Shown one piece after another: positions 16,396 through 25,400 of a stretch of 64,000 nt of DNA. The DNA lies in contig NZ_LIYD01000005.1 of the NCBI RefSeq assembly GCF_001278115.1, forward strand, positions 3,616,928-3,680,927, given 5' to 3'. A program made the position numbers and the translations under genes. Position 1 is the stretch's first letter, and each line of letters opens with the position of its first letter. The notes beneath the pieces are model-generated. The model had not been told where the DNA came from, searched no databases, and was given only the letters and a program-made list of their open reading frames with translations. This stretch comes from Flavobacterium akiainvivens. GTDB lineage: Bacteria > Bacteroidota > Bacteroidia > Flavobacteriales > Flavobacteriaceae.

Positions 16396-17865
16396 TTATA
16401 TTTTTTTGCGCATACGTGCCACGGGTATGTCCAGCTGCTCGCGGTATTTTGCAATAGTACGCCGGGCTATGGGATAGCCACGGTCTTTAAGTATATCGGC
16501 AAGCTTGTCATCGGGCAGGGGCTTGCGCTTGTCTTCTTCCTCTATTACGGTTTTAAGTATCTTTTTTATTTCAATAGTACTTACATCTTCGCCCTGGTCG
16601 TTTTTCATGGCCTCGCTAAAGAAATCCTTAATAAGCTTGGTGCCATAAGGCGTTTCTACATACTTACTGTTTGCCACGCGGCTTACAGTACTTATGTCAA
16701 GGCCCACCATATCAGCAATGTCCTTCAGGATCATGGGTTTCAGCTTGGCTTCATCACCATCTAAAAAGTACTCTTCCTGATAGTGCATAATGGCATTCAT
16801 GGTAACAAAAAGGGTTTCCTGCCTTTGGCGTATGGCATCTATAAACCATTTGGCGCTGTCCAGCTTTTGTTTTATAAACTGCACGGCATCTTTTTGCTGG
16901 CTGCTCTTCTGGCGGCTGTCTTTATAGCTTTGCAGCATTTCCTGGTAGTCTTTGCTTACGTGCAGCTCCGGTGCATTGCGCCCGTTTAGTGAAAGCTCCA
17001 GCTCGCCGTCTACAATCTTAATGCTAAAATCAGGCACTACGTGCTCAATGGGCTTGGCGTTGCTTTCATAAGCGCCGCCCGGCTTGGGGTTTAGCTTTTC
17101 AATTTCCTCTACCGCGCTGCGCAGCTGCTGCTGGGTTATATCATAGCGGGCAATCAGTTTATCATAATGCTTTTTGGTAAAGGCATCAAACTGGTTTTCT
17201 ATAATATCTATTGCCATTTCAATAGATGGGGTAGGGGTTTTGCTTTTCAGCTGAAGCAGCAGGCACTCCTGGAGGTCACGCGCGCCCACACCGGCGGGTT
17301 CCAGCTGGTGTATAATATGCAGTACGTTTTCTACGGTTTTCTCATCGGTATAAATGCCCTGTGTAAAAGCCATATCGTCTACAATATCAGGCACCGTACG
17401 GCGAATGTAGCCCATGTCGTCTATACTGCCCACCAGGAACTCGGCTATTTCGCGCTCATCATCATCCAGTATAAAGGTGTTAAGCTGGTCTATAAGGCTT
17501 TGGTGAAAGCTAACGGTGGCGGCAAAGGGCAGGCTGCGGTCATCATCGTCATCGCTGTAGTTGTTGGCCTGTAGCTTGTATCCGGGTATTTCGTCGTCGC
17601 TAAGGTATTCGTCAATGTTAATCTCGTCGGCATCAATACGGCTGTCTTCATAATCATCATAGTCGTCATACTCATCGTTGCTGCCGTAGTCATCATCATA
17701 GTCATACTCGTCTGTTTTAGTATCCTCAAGGGCGGGGTTTTCTACCATCTCTTCCTTAAGGCGTTGCTCAAATGCCTGCGTGGGCAGCTGAATAAGCTTC
17801 ATGAGCTGTATTTGCTGCGGCGATAGTTTTTGCGATAATTTGAGCTGTAAATTTTGCTTAAGCAT
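16396..17865 (-). CDS. rpoN: RNA polymerase sigma-54 factor
   Basis: Sigma factor for promoters that need an AAA+ activator. The start is the ATG at 17865 (MLKQNLQLKLSQKLSPQQIQ), giving 489 residues. Region I is the Gln/Leu-rich activator-binding N-terminus. Region II is unusually acidic, with runs of Asp, Glu and Tyr at about residues 45-105. Region III contains the core-binding part, the helix-turn-helix (DISTVSRVANSKYVETPYG) and the RpoN box ARRTIAKYREQ at residues 467-477 just before the C-terminus. No sigma-54 activator gene is seen in the window, so its regulon here is unknown. The downstream PAP2-like gene follows within 6 bases. Confidence 0.97.
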   Translation of the reverse strand: MLKQNLQLKLSQKLSPQQIQLMKLIQLPTQAFEQRLKEEMVENPALEDTKTDEYDYDDDYGSNDEYDDYDDYEDSRIDADEINIDEYLSDDEIPGYKLQANNYSDDDDDRSLPFAATVSFHQSLIDQLNTFILDDDEREIAEFLVGSIDDMGYIRRTVPDIVDDMAFTQGIYTDEKTVENVLHIIHQLEPAGVGARDLQECLLLQLKSKTPTPSIEMAIDIIENQFDAFTKKHYDKLIARYDITQQQLRSAVEEIEKLNPKPGGAYESNAKPIEHVVPDFSIKIVDGELELSLNGRNAPELHVSKDYQEMLQSYKDSRQKSSQQKDAVQFIKQKLDSAKWFIDAIRQRQETLFVTMNAIMHYQEEYFLDGDEAKLKPMILKDIADMVGLDISTVSRVANSKYVETPYGTKLIKDFFSEAMKNDQGEDVSTIEIKKILKTVIEEEDKRKPLPDDKLADILKDRGYPIARRTIAKYREQLDIPVARMRKKI

Positions 17866-18030
17866 AACGGAGGTGACTTTTAACACGATAAAATTACAAA
17901 AACAGGCATAATTATTGATGCGTTTTTAAGATAAAATTATAAACGGCTGCCGGCCGGTTTATAGTATATAATGCGGAATAAACCATTATTAGTTATATTA
18001 GCACACATAATAAACTAACTACGGCCCCGC

Positions 18031-19584
18031 TTGAAAACGCTTTTCCTATATCTTTTTTTACTGAGCAGTACATTGTTAACGGCTCAGCACGCCGGGCCTA
18101 AAAGAATCGACAGCCTTAAAAATGTACTGGAGCATACCAATAACAACGATACCGGAAAAATTGTAAAAATTGCCGAAGAGCTTATTGCCAATACCGATTC
18201 TGATGAGGAGAAGTTTTACCTGCTTGGGGTAATAATATCGTCTTACGCCACAAAAAACGACAGGAAAAAATCTATAGAATACCTTTTCAGGGCCAAGCAA
18301 ATTGCCGAAAACCTGAACGACGTAGGGCTGACGATCCGCGTATATGCCACTATTGCCAGCCTGTATGCCTCTTTAAAGGTTAACGATAAGGCCATGCTGT
18401 ACCTTAAGCAGGCATGGCAGCAAACCGAAAAACTGCCCGCCGGAGATGAAAAAAGCAGCATGCAGGCCTTTTTGTATAACGAGCAGGGCAACTTTTATTA
18501 CAATACCGAAGATTACAGGCAGGCCAACAAAAACTTCAGCCTGTCTTTGGGTAAGTTTAAAGAAACCTTAGATGGTCCGGCCGGCGCCAATACACCTTTT
18601 TACTATAAATCGCTGCTGCACAATTATGGCAAGTCATTTCTGCACCTTAGCCAGCCTGATTCTTCTATGCTGTACCTTAACCGTGCGCTGGTTATTAAAG
18701 ATACGCTATACCCCAATTTAAAGTACCATATTTACCTGAGCCTTTCTGAGGCTTATGCTGCAAAAGCGCAGTACCGCAGGGCTACCGATACATTAGAGGC
18801 ATTGCTTAAAGACAAGGCATTTGCCATACCTGAGCTGCAACTGGCGGCTTACCTAAATCTGTCGCGCAATTATAAGGCACTGGGCGATACTGAAAAGTAT
18901 ACCTTTTATAATGAAAAATACCTGGCGCTTATGCCCCATGTAAAACAGGAAGATGTAGAAGCCATAAGCACCGTTTATGCTGCCGAACAGCAGGAATTGT
19001 TAAACAAGGCTAAAACATCTCAAAGCCTGTTGATGTGGGGTATAGCAGGTGTGGTAGTTGCGGGGGCAGTAGTTGCTTACTTTACATATAGAAAGCGCAA
19101 GCGGGAAAAGGCAATTTACACCGGCGTGATTCAAAACCTGGAACGCCGCCTGGCCAGTAATACAGCAGTGCCCCAGGCAGCCCATACCGTTACCGATATT
19201 CCGCAGGCAACGGTGCCGGTACCGGTAGAGCAGGATATTTTACACAAGCTGGCACAGTTTGAGGCGGCCAACCGTTTTACCAGCCCAAAAATTACACTCG
19301 CCACCCTGGCAGTGCAGTTTAAGACCAATACCAACTACCTTTCAGAAGTTATAAACCGCGAAAAAGGCAAAAACTTTAATGCCTACCTTAACGAGTTGCG
19401 CATAAACTACATCTGTAACCTTATACACACCAACCCGGAGTATCTTAACTATAAAATAAGCTACCTGGCCGAAAGCTGCGGGTTTGCATCGCACAGTTCT
19501 TTTGCAACGGTGTTTAAAAATGTAACCGGGATTTCGCCTTCGGCATTTTTAAAACAGGCCGCAAAAGATTTTTCAAATAAATAG
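18031..19584 (+). CDS. membrane-anchored TPR protein with C-terminal AraC-type DNA-binding domain
   Basis: A 517-residue hybrid regulator. A TTG start is inferred because it directly precedes a clear signal peptide (KTLFLYLFLLSSTLLTAQ) and no ATG is available nearby. Residues about 25-320 are helical TPR-like repeats expected in the periplasm. A single membrane span lies at about 333-351 (LLMWGIAGVVVAGAVVAYF), followed by a basic KRKRE stop-transfer sequence and a linker. Residues about 410-510 form an AraC/XylS helix-turn-helix (ITLATLAVQFKTNTNYLSEV and GFASHSSFATVFKNVTGISP). Family knowledge: this layout is common in Flavobacteriaceae and suggests one-step signalling across the membrane. 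The adjacent T9SS gene is a candidate target. Confidence 0.88.
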   Translation: MKTLFLYLFLLSSTLLTAQHAGPKRIDSLKNVLEHTNNNDTGKIVKIAEELIANTDSDEEKFYLLGVIISSYATKNDRKKSIEYLFRAKQIAENLNDVGLTIRVYATIASLYASLKVNDKAMLYLKQAWQQTEKLPAGDEKSSMQAFLYNEQGNFYYNTEDYRQANKNFSLSLGKFKETLDGPAGANTPFYYKSLLHNYGKSFLHLSQPDSSMLYLNRALVIKDTLYPNLKYHIYLSLSEAYAAKAQYRRATDTLEALLKDKAFAIPELQLAAYLNLSRNYKALGDTEKYTFYNEKYLALMPHVKQEDVEAISTVYAAEQQELLNKAKTSQSLLMWGIAGVVVAGAVVAYFTYRKRKREKAIYTGVIQNLERRLASNTAVPQAAHTVTDIPQATVPVPVEQDILHKLAQFEAANRFTSPKITLATLAVQFKTNTNYLSEVINREKGKNFNAYLNELRINYICNLIHTNPEYLNYKISYLAESCGFASHSSFATVFKNVTGISPSAFLKQAAKDFSNK

Positions 19585-19685
19585 TGTAAGTGTTTGATAT
19601 TTTGATTTTTAAATATGAAACAGGTGTTTTTAAATTCATGATTTTAAAAGCATAGGGTTTGCTTGGTTGCCCGTATCTAAATAGT

Positions 19686-19718
19686 TTTACGGTATTGATA
19701 ACTAACATATACCGTAAA
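19686..19718 (+). promoter_or_regulatory. perfect 10-base inverted repeat just upstream of a start codon
   Basis: Arms 19686-19695 and 19709-19718 are perfectly complementary (TTTACGGTAT / ATACCGTAAA) with a 13-base loop. The right arm ends 3 bases before the ATG at 19722. It could be an operator for the AraC-type regulator encoded just upstream, or an RNA hairpin affecting translation. Confidence 0.55.
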
Positions 19719-19721
19719 CCC

Positions 19722-20543
19722 ATGAAAAAAACTACTCTATTATTTGCCGGCCTTTTGTTTTCAGGCGGCCTGTTTGCACAGGCTACCCCATACACCACCC
19801 TGGCCGAATTTGAAAGTGCCTACACCGGCACACTTATTACCGAAGATTTTACTGCCGGCCCTAACGACCCTGCAATTTGCGGAGAGGTGGTTACCAATGC
19901 CGGAGACGACTGCTTTACATCAGGGCAGGTTGTGGCCGGTTTTGAGCTTTCGGCCTCTAATAACAGTGTTGTGGTTTATTTGCCGCCGGGTTTTTTGCCG
20001 GGCGATAATGCAACACCAAGGCTGGGTGCCAATACCGGTATTGAAAACACTATACTAACGTTTACTGAAGATAATATTGTTGCCGTGGGCCACGCGCTGC
20101 ACGTAGACAATGGCGGTAACTTTAATTACAAGGTATATGGTACAGATGATACCGTGCTGTATGACCAGGATGTGGCCTATACCCCTTTTTATGGTATTAT
20201 AACCACACAGCCCATTGGCAGGATAGAAATTACATCGGTAGCCGGTGCGGGCGAGCTTATAGGCGACCTCAAGTTTGGTGCAGATGTTATGGCGCTTAAT
20301 GATGTTGCCCTAAATACCTTTTCGTGCTTCCCTAACCCTTCAGCCGGTGTGCTTAATGTGCAGTCGGCCGGGGTAATAGCATCTGTATCGGTTGTAAACG
20401 TGCTGGGGCAGGAGGTGCTTGCGCAAAATGTAAACGCTGCCACAGCTACACTAAATATATCTGAACTAAAAACAGGCAGTTACTTTGTTAAGGCGGTTTT
20501 TGAAAATGGCGCTACCCACACAAGTACTGTTATAAAGCAATAG
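19722..20543 (+). CDS. T9SS type A sorting domain protein of unknown function
   Basis: A 273-residue secreted protein. The start is the ATG at 19722, directly before the signal peptide MKKTTLLFAGLLFSGGLFAQ; the longer frame from 19659 is rejected because it places the signal peptide internally. The middle part (about 25-195) is a beta-rich domain containing an early pair of cysteines (CGEVVTNAGDDC) and no motif I recognise. The last 75 residues are a type A sorting domain (FSCFPNPSAGVLNVQS ... GSYFVKAVF ... VIKQ). Family knowledge: the C-terminal domain directs passage through the T9SS and is then removed. It is located 137 bases after the TPR/AraC regulator on the same strand. Confidence 0.85.
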   Translation: MKKTTLLFAGLLFSGGLFAQATPYTTLAEFESAYTGTLITEDFTAGPNDPAICGEVVTNAGDDCFTSGQVVAGFELSASNNSVVVYLPPGFLPGDNATPRLGANTGIENTILTFTEDNIVAVGHALHVDNGGNFNYKVYGTDDTVLYDQDVAYTPFYGIITTQPIGRIEITSVAGAGELIGDLKFGADVMALNDVALNTFSCFPNPSAGVLNVQSAGVIASVSVVNVLGQEVLAQNVNAATATLNISELKTGSYFVKAVFENGATHTSTVIKQ

Positions 20544-20565
20544 TTTTTAATCAATAGGGGATGAT

Positions 20566-20600
20566 TGAAAGCCATTATTACTTAGTAGTAATGGCTTTTG
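20566..20600. terminator. bidirectional terminator between convergent genes
   Basis: A hairpin with AAAGCCATTA and TAATGGCTTT arms has a T-rich right flank and lies between the T9SS gene and the convergent membrane-protein gene. Confidence 0.75.
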
Positions 20601-20613
20601 CTTTTTAATAATG

Positions 20614-21189
20614 TTACCTGCCTTTTCGAGTGTCTTCAATAACCTTAAGTTCAAGCTCATTTTCTAAAGCTTTACCATTTTGCATCTGGTAGAGGTAATA
20701 TACGTCGCCTGATTGCTTAACTTCAAGATTGCGCGTTACTATAACTCTTTCTATGGTTCTGTCAAGTGTTATCAGGCTGTCTTTTATAGTGTAGGTGCCA
20801 TATAAGTAGTCGCCACCACCCCAGGAAGAACTATAATATACGTAAGTACCGTCTTTTTTCAGGTCTAATGTTACACCGTTAATGTCTCCGTCACACCAGC
20901 CTTTTATAAGGGTGGGCTTGTTGTCGTCATATCTTACTATAAAGCCTGCAGCCACAGCAATTAATAGAAACCCTAAAAATGTAAGTGTTGCTGCAAAGCT
21001 TGTCCAGGTTTTTTCTTCCCTGTAGCGGTTGTAGTCTTTAACAAGTGCCACGGTAAAGAGTGTAAACCCAAAAATAAAGATTGCTATCCATATAAAAGCA
21101 TCAACCAGGTCGCTGCTGTATTTAGATTGCCATGTTTTGTATATAAGTATACAGCCAAAAATAATGGCTACAAATTGCCGTGCTTTCAT
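20614..21189 (-). CDS. uncharacterised membrane protein with a lipocalin-like C-terminal part
   Basis: I do not recognise this 191-residue protein. The N-terminal half has three hydrophobic segments (about 7-15 as a short one, 28-50, 65-88) separated by charged loops. Residues about 95-180 are beta-rich and resemble the small lipocalin-like domains of Bacteroidota, with WCDGDINGVTLDLKKDGTYV and YGTYTIKDSLITL, a pattern seen in proteins that report on an expressed load of some ligand. That resemblance is weak. It is convergent with the T9SS gene and lies downstream of nifU, separated by a terminator. Confidence 0.65.
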   Translation of the reverse strand: MKARQFVAIIFGCILIYKTWQSKYSSDLVDAFIWIAIFIFGFTLFTVALVKDYNRYREEKTWTSFAATLTFLGFLLIAVAAGFIVRYDDNKPTLIKGWCDGDINGVTLDLKKDGTYVYYSSSWGGGDYLYGTYTIKDSLITLDRTIERVIVTRNLEVKQSGDVYYLYQMQNGKALENELELKVIEDTRKGR

Positions 21190-21217
21190 AATGAGGAGAA
21201 ATTTTTATAAAAGTAAT

Positions 21218-21246
21218 AAAAAAGCCCTGCGGTTGCAGGGCTCTAA
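21218..21246 (-). terminator. intrinsic terminator of the Nfu gene
   Basis: On the minus strand AGCCCTGC and GCAGGGCT arms are followed by a T run, beginning about 15 bases after the stop codon at 21259. Confidence 0.85.
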
Positions 21247-21258
21247 ATTAGTATGAAA

Positions 21259-22161
21259 TTAAGCGTTTATAGCTTCAACCTTAATTTCGTTATCGTTAAG
21301 CATGTCCTTCAGCATGTTTTCAATACCGCTTTTCAGGGTAAAGGTGCTGCTTGGGCAGCCGCTGCATGCACCCTGTAGTATAACCTTAACGCGTTTGTCG
21401 TTTTCGTCATAGCTTTCAAAGGCTATGTTGCCGCCGTCGCCCTGTACGGCCGGTTTTACATACTCTTCAAGAATATTTATAATGCGCTGCGATGTAGTGT
21501 CAAGGTTGTCAAAATAGGCTTCCTGCTGCTTTTCGGCCTGCGGGGTTTGTTTTATAAGGTCTTCATGTATTACGGTGTTGCCGTCTTCAATAAACGTTTT
21601 TATAAACGAGCGTATTTCATTGGTAATCTCAGGCCACTCGGCCATGGCATACTTGCTTATAGATACATAATTTTCATCAATAAACACCTCTTTTACAAAC
21701 GGGAGCTTAAACAGTTCCTGCGCCAGTGGCGATGGCGCTGCTTCATCTATATTTTTAAACTCAACGTGGGTTTTGGTAAGCAGCTTGTTGGCTACAAACT
21801 TCATAACGCCCGGGTTTGGGGTGCTTTCGGCATACACGGTTACCGGTGTTTTTTGTGCCGTTGGGGCTTCGTCTTCTTTAAGTATAATGCCGCCACCGTT
21901 TACAAAGCTTTGTATTTGCTCTGCTACATCATCCTGAACATCAGGCCATTCTACAATGCTGTATTTTTCAATAGCCAGGAAGTTGCCTGATATGTAGACC
22001 GTTTTTACAAACGGCAGGTAAAACAGCTGGCGCGCCAGTGGCGAGTTTGCGGTATCGTCTATATTTTTAAACTCGAAGTTGCCGGTGCGCACAACAAATT
22101 CGCTAAACTCAAACTTTATGATAGAAGGGTTTTGGGTAGCCTTTACAGTTATCTTTTCCAT
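21259..22161 (-). CDS. Nfu-type Fe-S scaffold with duplicated N-domain
   Basis: A 300-residue cytoplasmic Fe-S cluster carrier. Two tandem Nfu N-domains are visible at about residues 3-92 and 105-200; each carries the FEFKNID/VEFKNID motif, SPLA(R/Q)(Q/E)LF and LPFVK. The C-terminal NifU domain (about 222-298) has GDGGNIAFESYDENDKRVKV and the cluster-binding GACSGCPSSTF with the CXXC at about residue 264. Family knowledge: Nfu proteins accept a cluster from IscU/SufU-type scaffolds and pass it to client apoproteins. No suf or isc genes are adjacent. A second, much smaller NifU gene lies at 59054-59302 next to mrp. Confidence 0.93.
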   Translation of the reverse strand: MEKITVKATQNPSIIKFEFSEFVVRTGNFEFKNIDDTANSPLARQLFYLPFVKTVYISGNFLAIEKYSIVEWPDVQDDVAEQIQSFVNGGGIILKEDEAPTAQKTPVTVYAESTPNPGVMKFVANKLLTKTHVEFKNIDEAAPSPLAQELFKLPFVKEVFIDENYVSISKYAMAEWPEITNEIRSFIKTFIEDGNTVIHEDLIKQTPQAEKQQEAYFDNLDTTSQRIINILEEYVKPAVQGDGGNIAFESYDENDKRVKVILQGACSGCPSSTFTLKSGIENMLKDMLNDNEIKVEAINA

Positions 22162-22380
22162 GATAATAAAAATTTAAGCAAAATTAGCACAAAAAACGTT
22201 AAGACGTAAGGTAGGGTATTTTAATCTTAACTTGTTAATGTTGAATATTGTGTAGGAAATAAGTGATTGTGAGTTATTTAATTCACGTATTTCTATGTAT
22301 TTTGTGATTTTTTGAAATTTAACAGCCAAAATATAACCGAATATCTATATTTGGAAATTGGATGCTCTAACATTTTTTTT

Positions 22381-22401
22381 AGCTTTTTTTAAAGCTTTTT
22401 T
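22381..22401 (+). promoter_or_regulatory. possible attenuator hairpin in the leader of the giant adhesin gene
   Basis: AGCTTT and AAAGCT arms (22381-22386 and 22391-22396) are followed by a T run about 30 bases before the start codon. A -7-like TATATTTG at 22346-22353 is present, but no TTTG -33 element at proper spacing is seen. Either an attenuator or a weak leftover terminator is possible. Confidence 0.4.
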
Positions 22402-22431
22402 AACTATAGAACCGACATTAAAATTCGCTAT

Positions 22432-25400
22432 ATGAGAAAATTATTACTCTTGCTATTATTGCTGCTGGGTACAGTAAGCACCGTGTTTGCGCAGTCAAAC
22501 ATAACGGTGTTTAGCTCAAACCCCGAAATGGTGTATGAGGATGGTGAAACCATGAGTTTTACCATAATTATTACCAATAACGGGCCGGATGCAGCGTCTA
22601 ACGTGCAAACTTACTTTCCTATTCCGTCGGGCATAACCATTCCGCCGGGTGTAACCAAGTTTTGGTGGACGGGCAGTAACGGTACTTCGGGTACAAACTC
22701 GCAGTTAAGCAATACTGTGCCGTCTTTAGCGGTAAACCAGACAATTACGTATACCATTAACGTAAAAATACCTAACGGGTATACCCAGGAAATACCCCCT
22801 CCGGTGGTAACCTGGAGAACGCAGAGCGATATTGAAATCATCAATACCGACAACCAGGCTACGTACACCCCGGGCAGTACAGTACAATATACGGTTACGG
22901 TTATAAACCACGGTCCCGAGGCTACTACAACAGGTGTGCAGGTTTCTAATGCCATACCCGCAGGTGTAACCAATTATGAGTGGACTGATTTAGATGGCAG
23001 TACTTATAATTTTGCCATGATAGCTAATACAGGTATACTTGCTGTAGGCCAGGAGGTTACCTATGCCATTAGTTTTGATGTTCCGGAAACCTTTACAGGA
23101 AACCTTACCAATGCGGTTACCTATATTGCTAATGTAACAGACCCAACTCCTGCATGTACACAATGTAGCGATACAGATGTGCCTGCAACAGGTGCCGATA
23201 TACAAATAGTAACTACCGATGGAAACCTTACATATACAGCGGGAGAAGATTCGGTTTATACCGTTACAGTAACTAATAATGGCCCGCAGGCTGCCACAAA
23301 CGTAAACGTGTCTGTACCGCTGCCTGCCGGTATCACTGATTTTACATGGACAGGTAGCAATACTACATCGGGCACAGGTGCGCTAAGCGATGTTATTGCC
23401 ACACTGGCTAATGGGGCTTCGGTAACTTATACTATTACAGTAGGTGTCCCTGCGGGGCACACCGGTGCGCTTACCCTTACAGCCTCGTCTACAAGTACAC
23501 CTGCCGATCCTGATCCTTCATGTACGCAGTGTTCTGATACTGATTATGATGTAACTTCGGCAGACCTTGCCATTACAAAAAGCCTTGAAAGCGGCGCTAC
23601 CTATACTGCGGGTAATAACGCTGTATATACTATTACGGTTACTAACGAAGGCCCGTCGGCTGCCCAAAACGTAGTAGTGGCCGATCTTGTTCCTGTCGGC
23701 CTTAGTGCTACAGGGGCTTACTGGGTGTCAAGCAACGGTGGTTTTGGTACCGGTAACCTTAACAATACCATAGACCTGTTGTTGGCAGATGAAACCGTTA
23801 CCTATACCTTTACAATACCGGTATCAAGCGGCTTTGACCAGGAAACCGATATTGTAAACACAGCAACAGTAACCAGCGATACGCCAGACCCGGTTGCGAC
23901 AAACAATACGGCTACGCATACTGCCACGCCTAACCCACAGGCTAACCTGGTAACGGTAAAAACCAACTACCAGTCTTCTTATATTGTAGAAACCACAACA
24001 ACCTATACTATTACAGTATCTAACCCGGGCCCAAGCGATGCCTATAACGTAGTGGTTAATGATCCTAAACCGTATCATATACAAATCATGACGTGGGCCG
24101 GCAACGGTACAGGAGGTAGCGGTTCGCTAAATAATGTTATACCGGTAATTCCTGCCGGCGAAAGCGTTACATATACCGTTAACTTATTTATACCTGTAGA
24201 TTATGCCTCATTTGTAGGTTCGCTTACAAATACGGTAACCGTAACCAGTACCACGCCAGATCCGGTTCCGGGTTGTACTACTTGTACAGATACAGATACT
24301 CCCGCAGGCAACTTTGTAACCACATCTACAGACCAGTATACCATTCCTGAGCTTATAGAGGATGTGCTTATAGATGTAAACTGTGTGGGTATAGATAACG
24401 TTACCTGGAGTACGGGTAGTAACTTCGGCTCTTTTAATGGTATTGCCTACTTTAACCGCAACAATGCCGCGTTCCCAATACAGGAGGGTGTAGTGCTTAC
24501 CTGTGGTAATGCTGTTCCTTCTCAGGATGTTCCGGGGGTAGACGGCCCTAATACCACTTTGCTTGTTAATGGGGTGGCAAATGGCTGGCCGGGCGATACA
24601 GAACTTCTTGCTTATGCGCCCGGTGAAAACCGTGACGCCACATGGATTAAGTTTAATTTTACACCGGTTTCAGACAGCTTTAGCTTTAACTACCTTTTTG
24701 CGTCAGAAGAATATGACAACTGTAACTTCCAGTGTAACTATTCAGATGTGTTTGCGTTTATTCTTACAGATCTTGAAAACCCTACAGATGTACAAAACCT
24801 TGCAGTGCTGCCTACAACGCCTCCGGTAAACGTACTGGTAACTACGGTGCACCCTGCCACACCATGTGGCTGTGCAGCTGCTAACGTAGACTTCTTCGGG
24901 CAGTACAACCTGGGTACGGATGCTGCCACTGCGCCTATTAACTTTAACGGGCAAACTGCAGTACTTACAGCAGTTGGTACAGTAGTGCCAAATAACCAAT
25001 ATTCTATTAAGCTTGTAATTGCAAACGGCAACGATAACAGCCACAACTCGGCGGTATTTATCGAGGCAGGTAGTTTTGATATTGGCCAGCCACAGCTTCC
25101 GGGCGATATTACACTCGAAAACCAGGCGCTACTGCTTTGTCATGGCGAAACACACGAACTTGCAGCTTCTATAGGAAACCCTGATATGCTTGTTAAGTGG
25201 AAAAAAGACGGCGAGTGGATTATGGAAGAAGACGGTATTACATTTGTACAAAATGATACAATAACAGTAAGCCAGCCTGGTACTTATACCGTTATGGGTT
25301 ATTTTGAGTCAAGCCCAGACTGTTTTCTTGAAGATGATATTATTATTGACTACTATCCTGAAATCCTTGCAGCTGAGCCTGAAAACCTGTATGCATGTGA

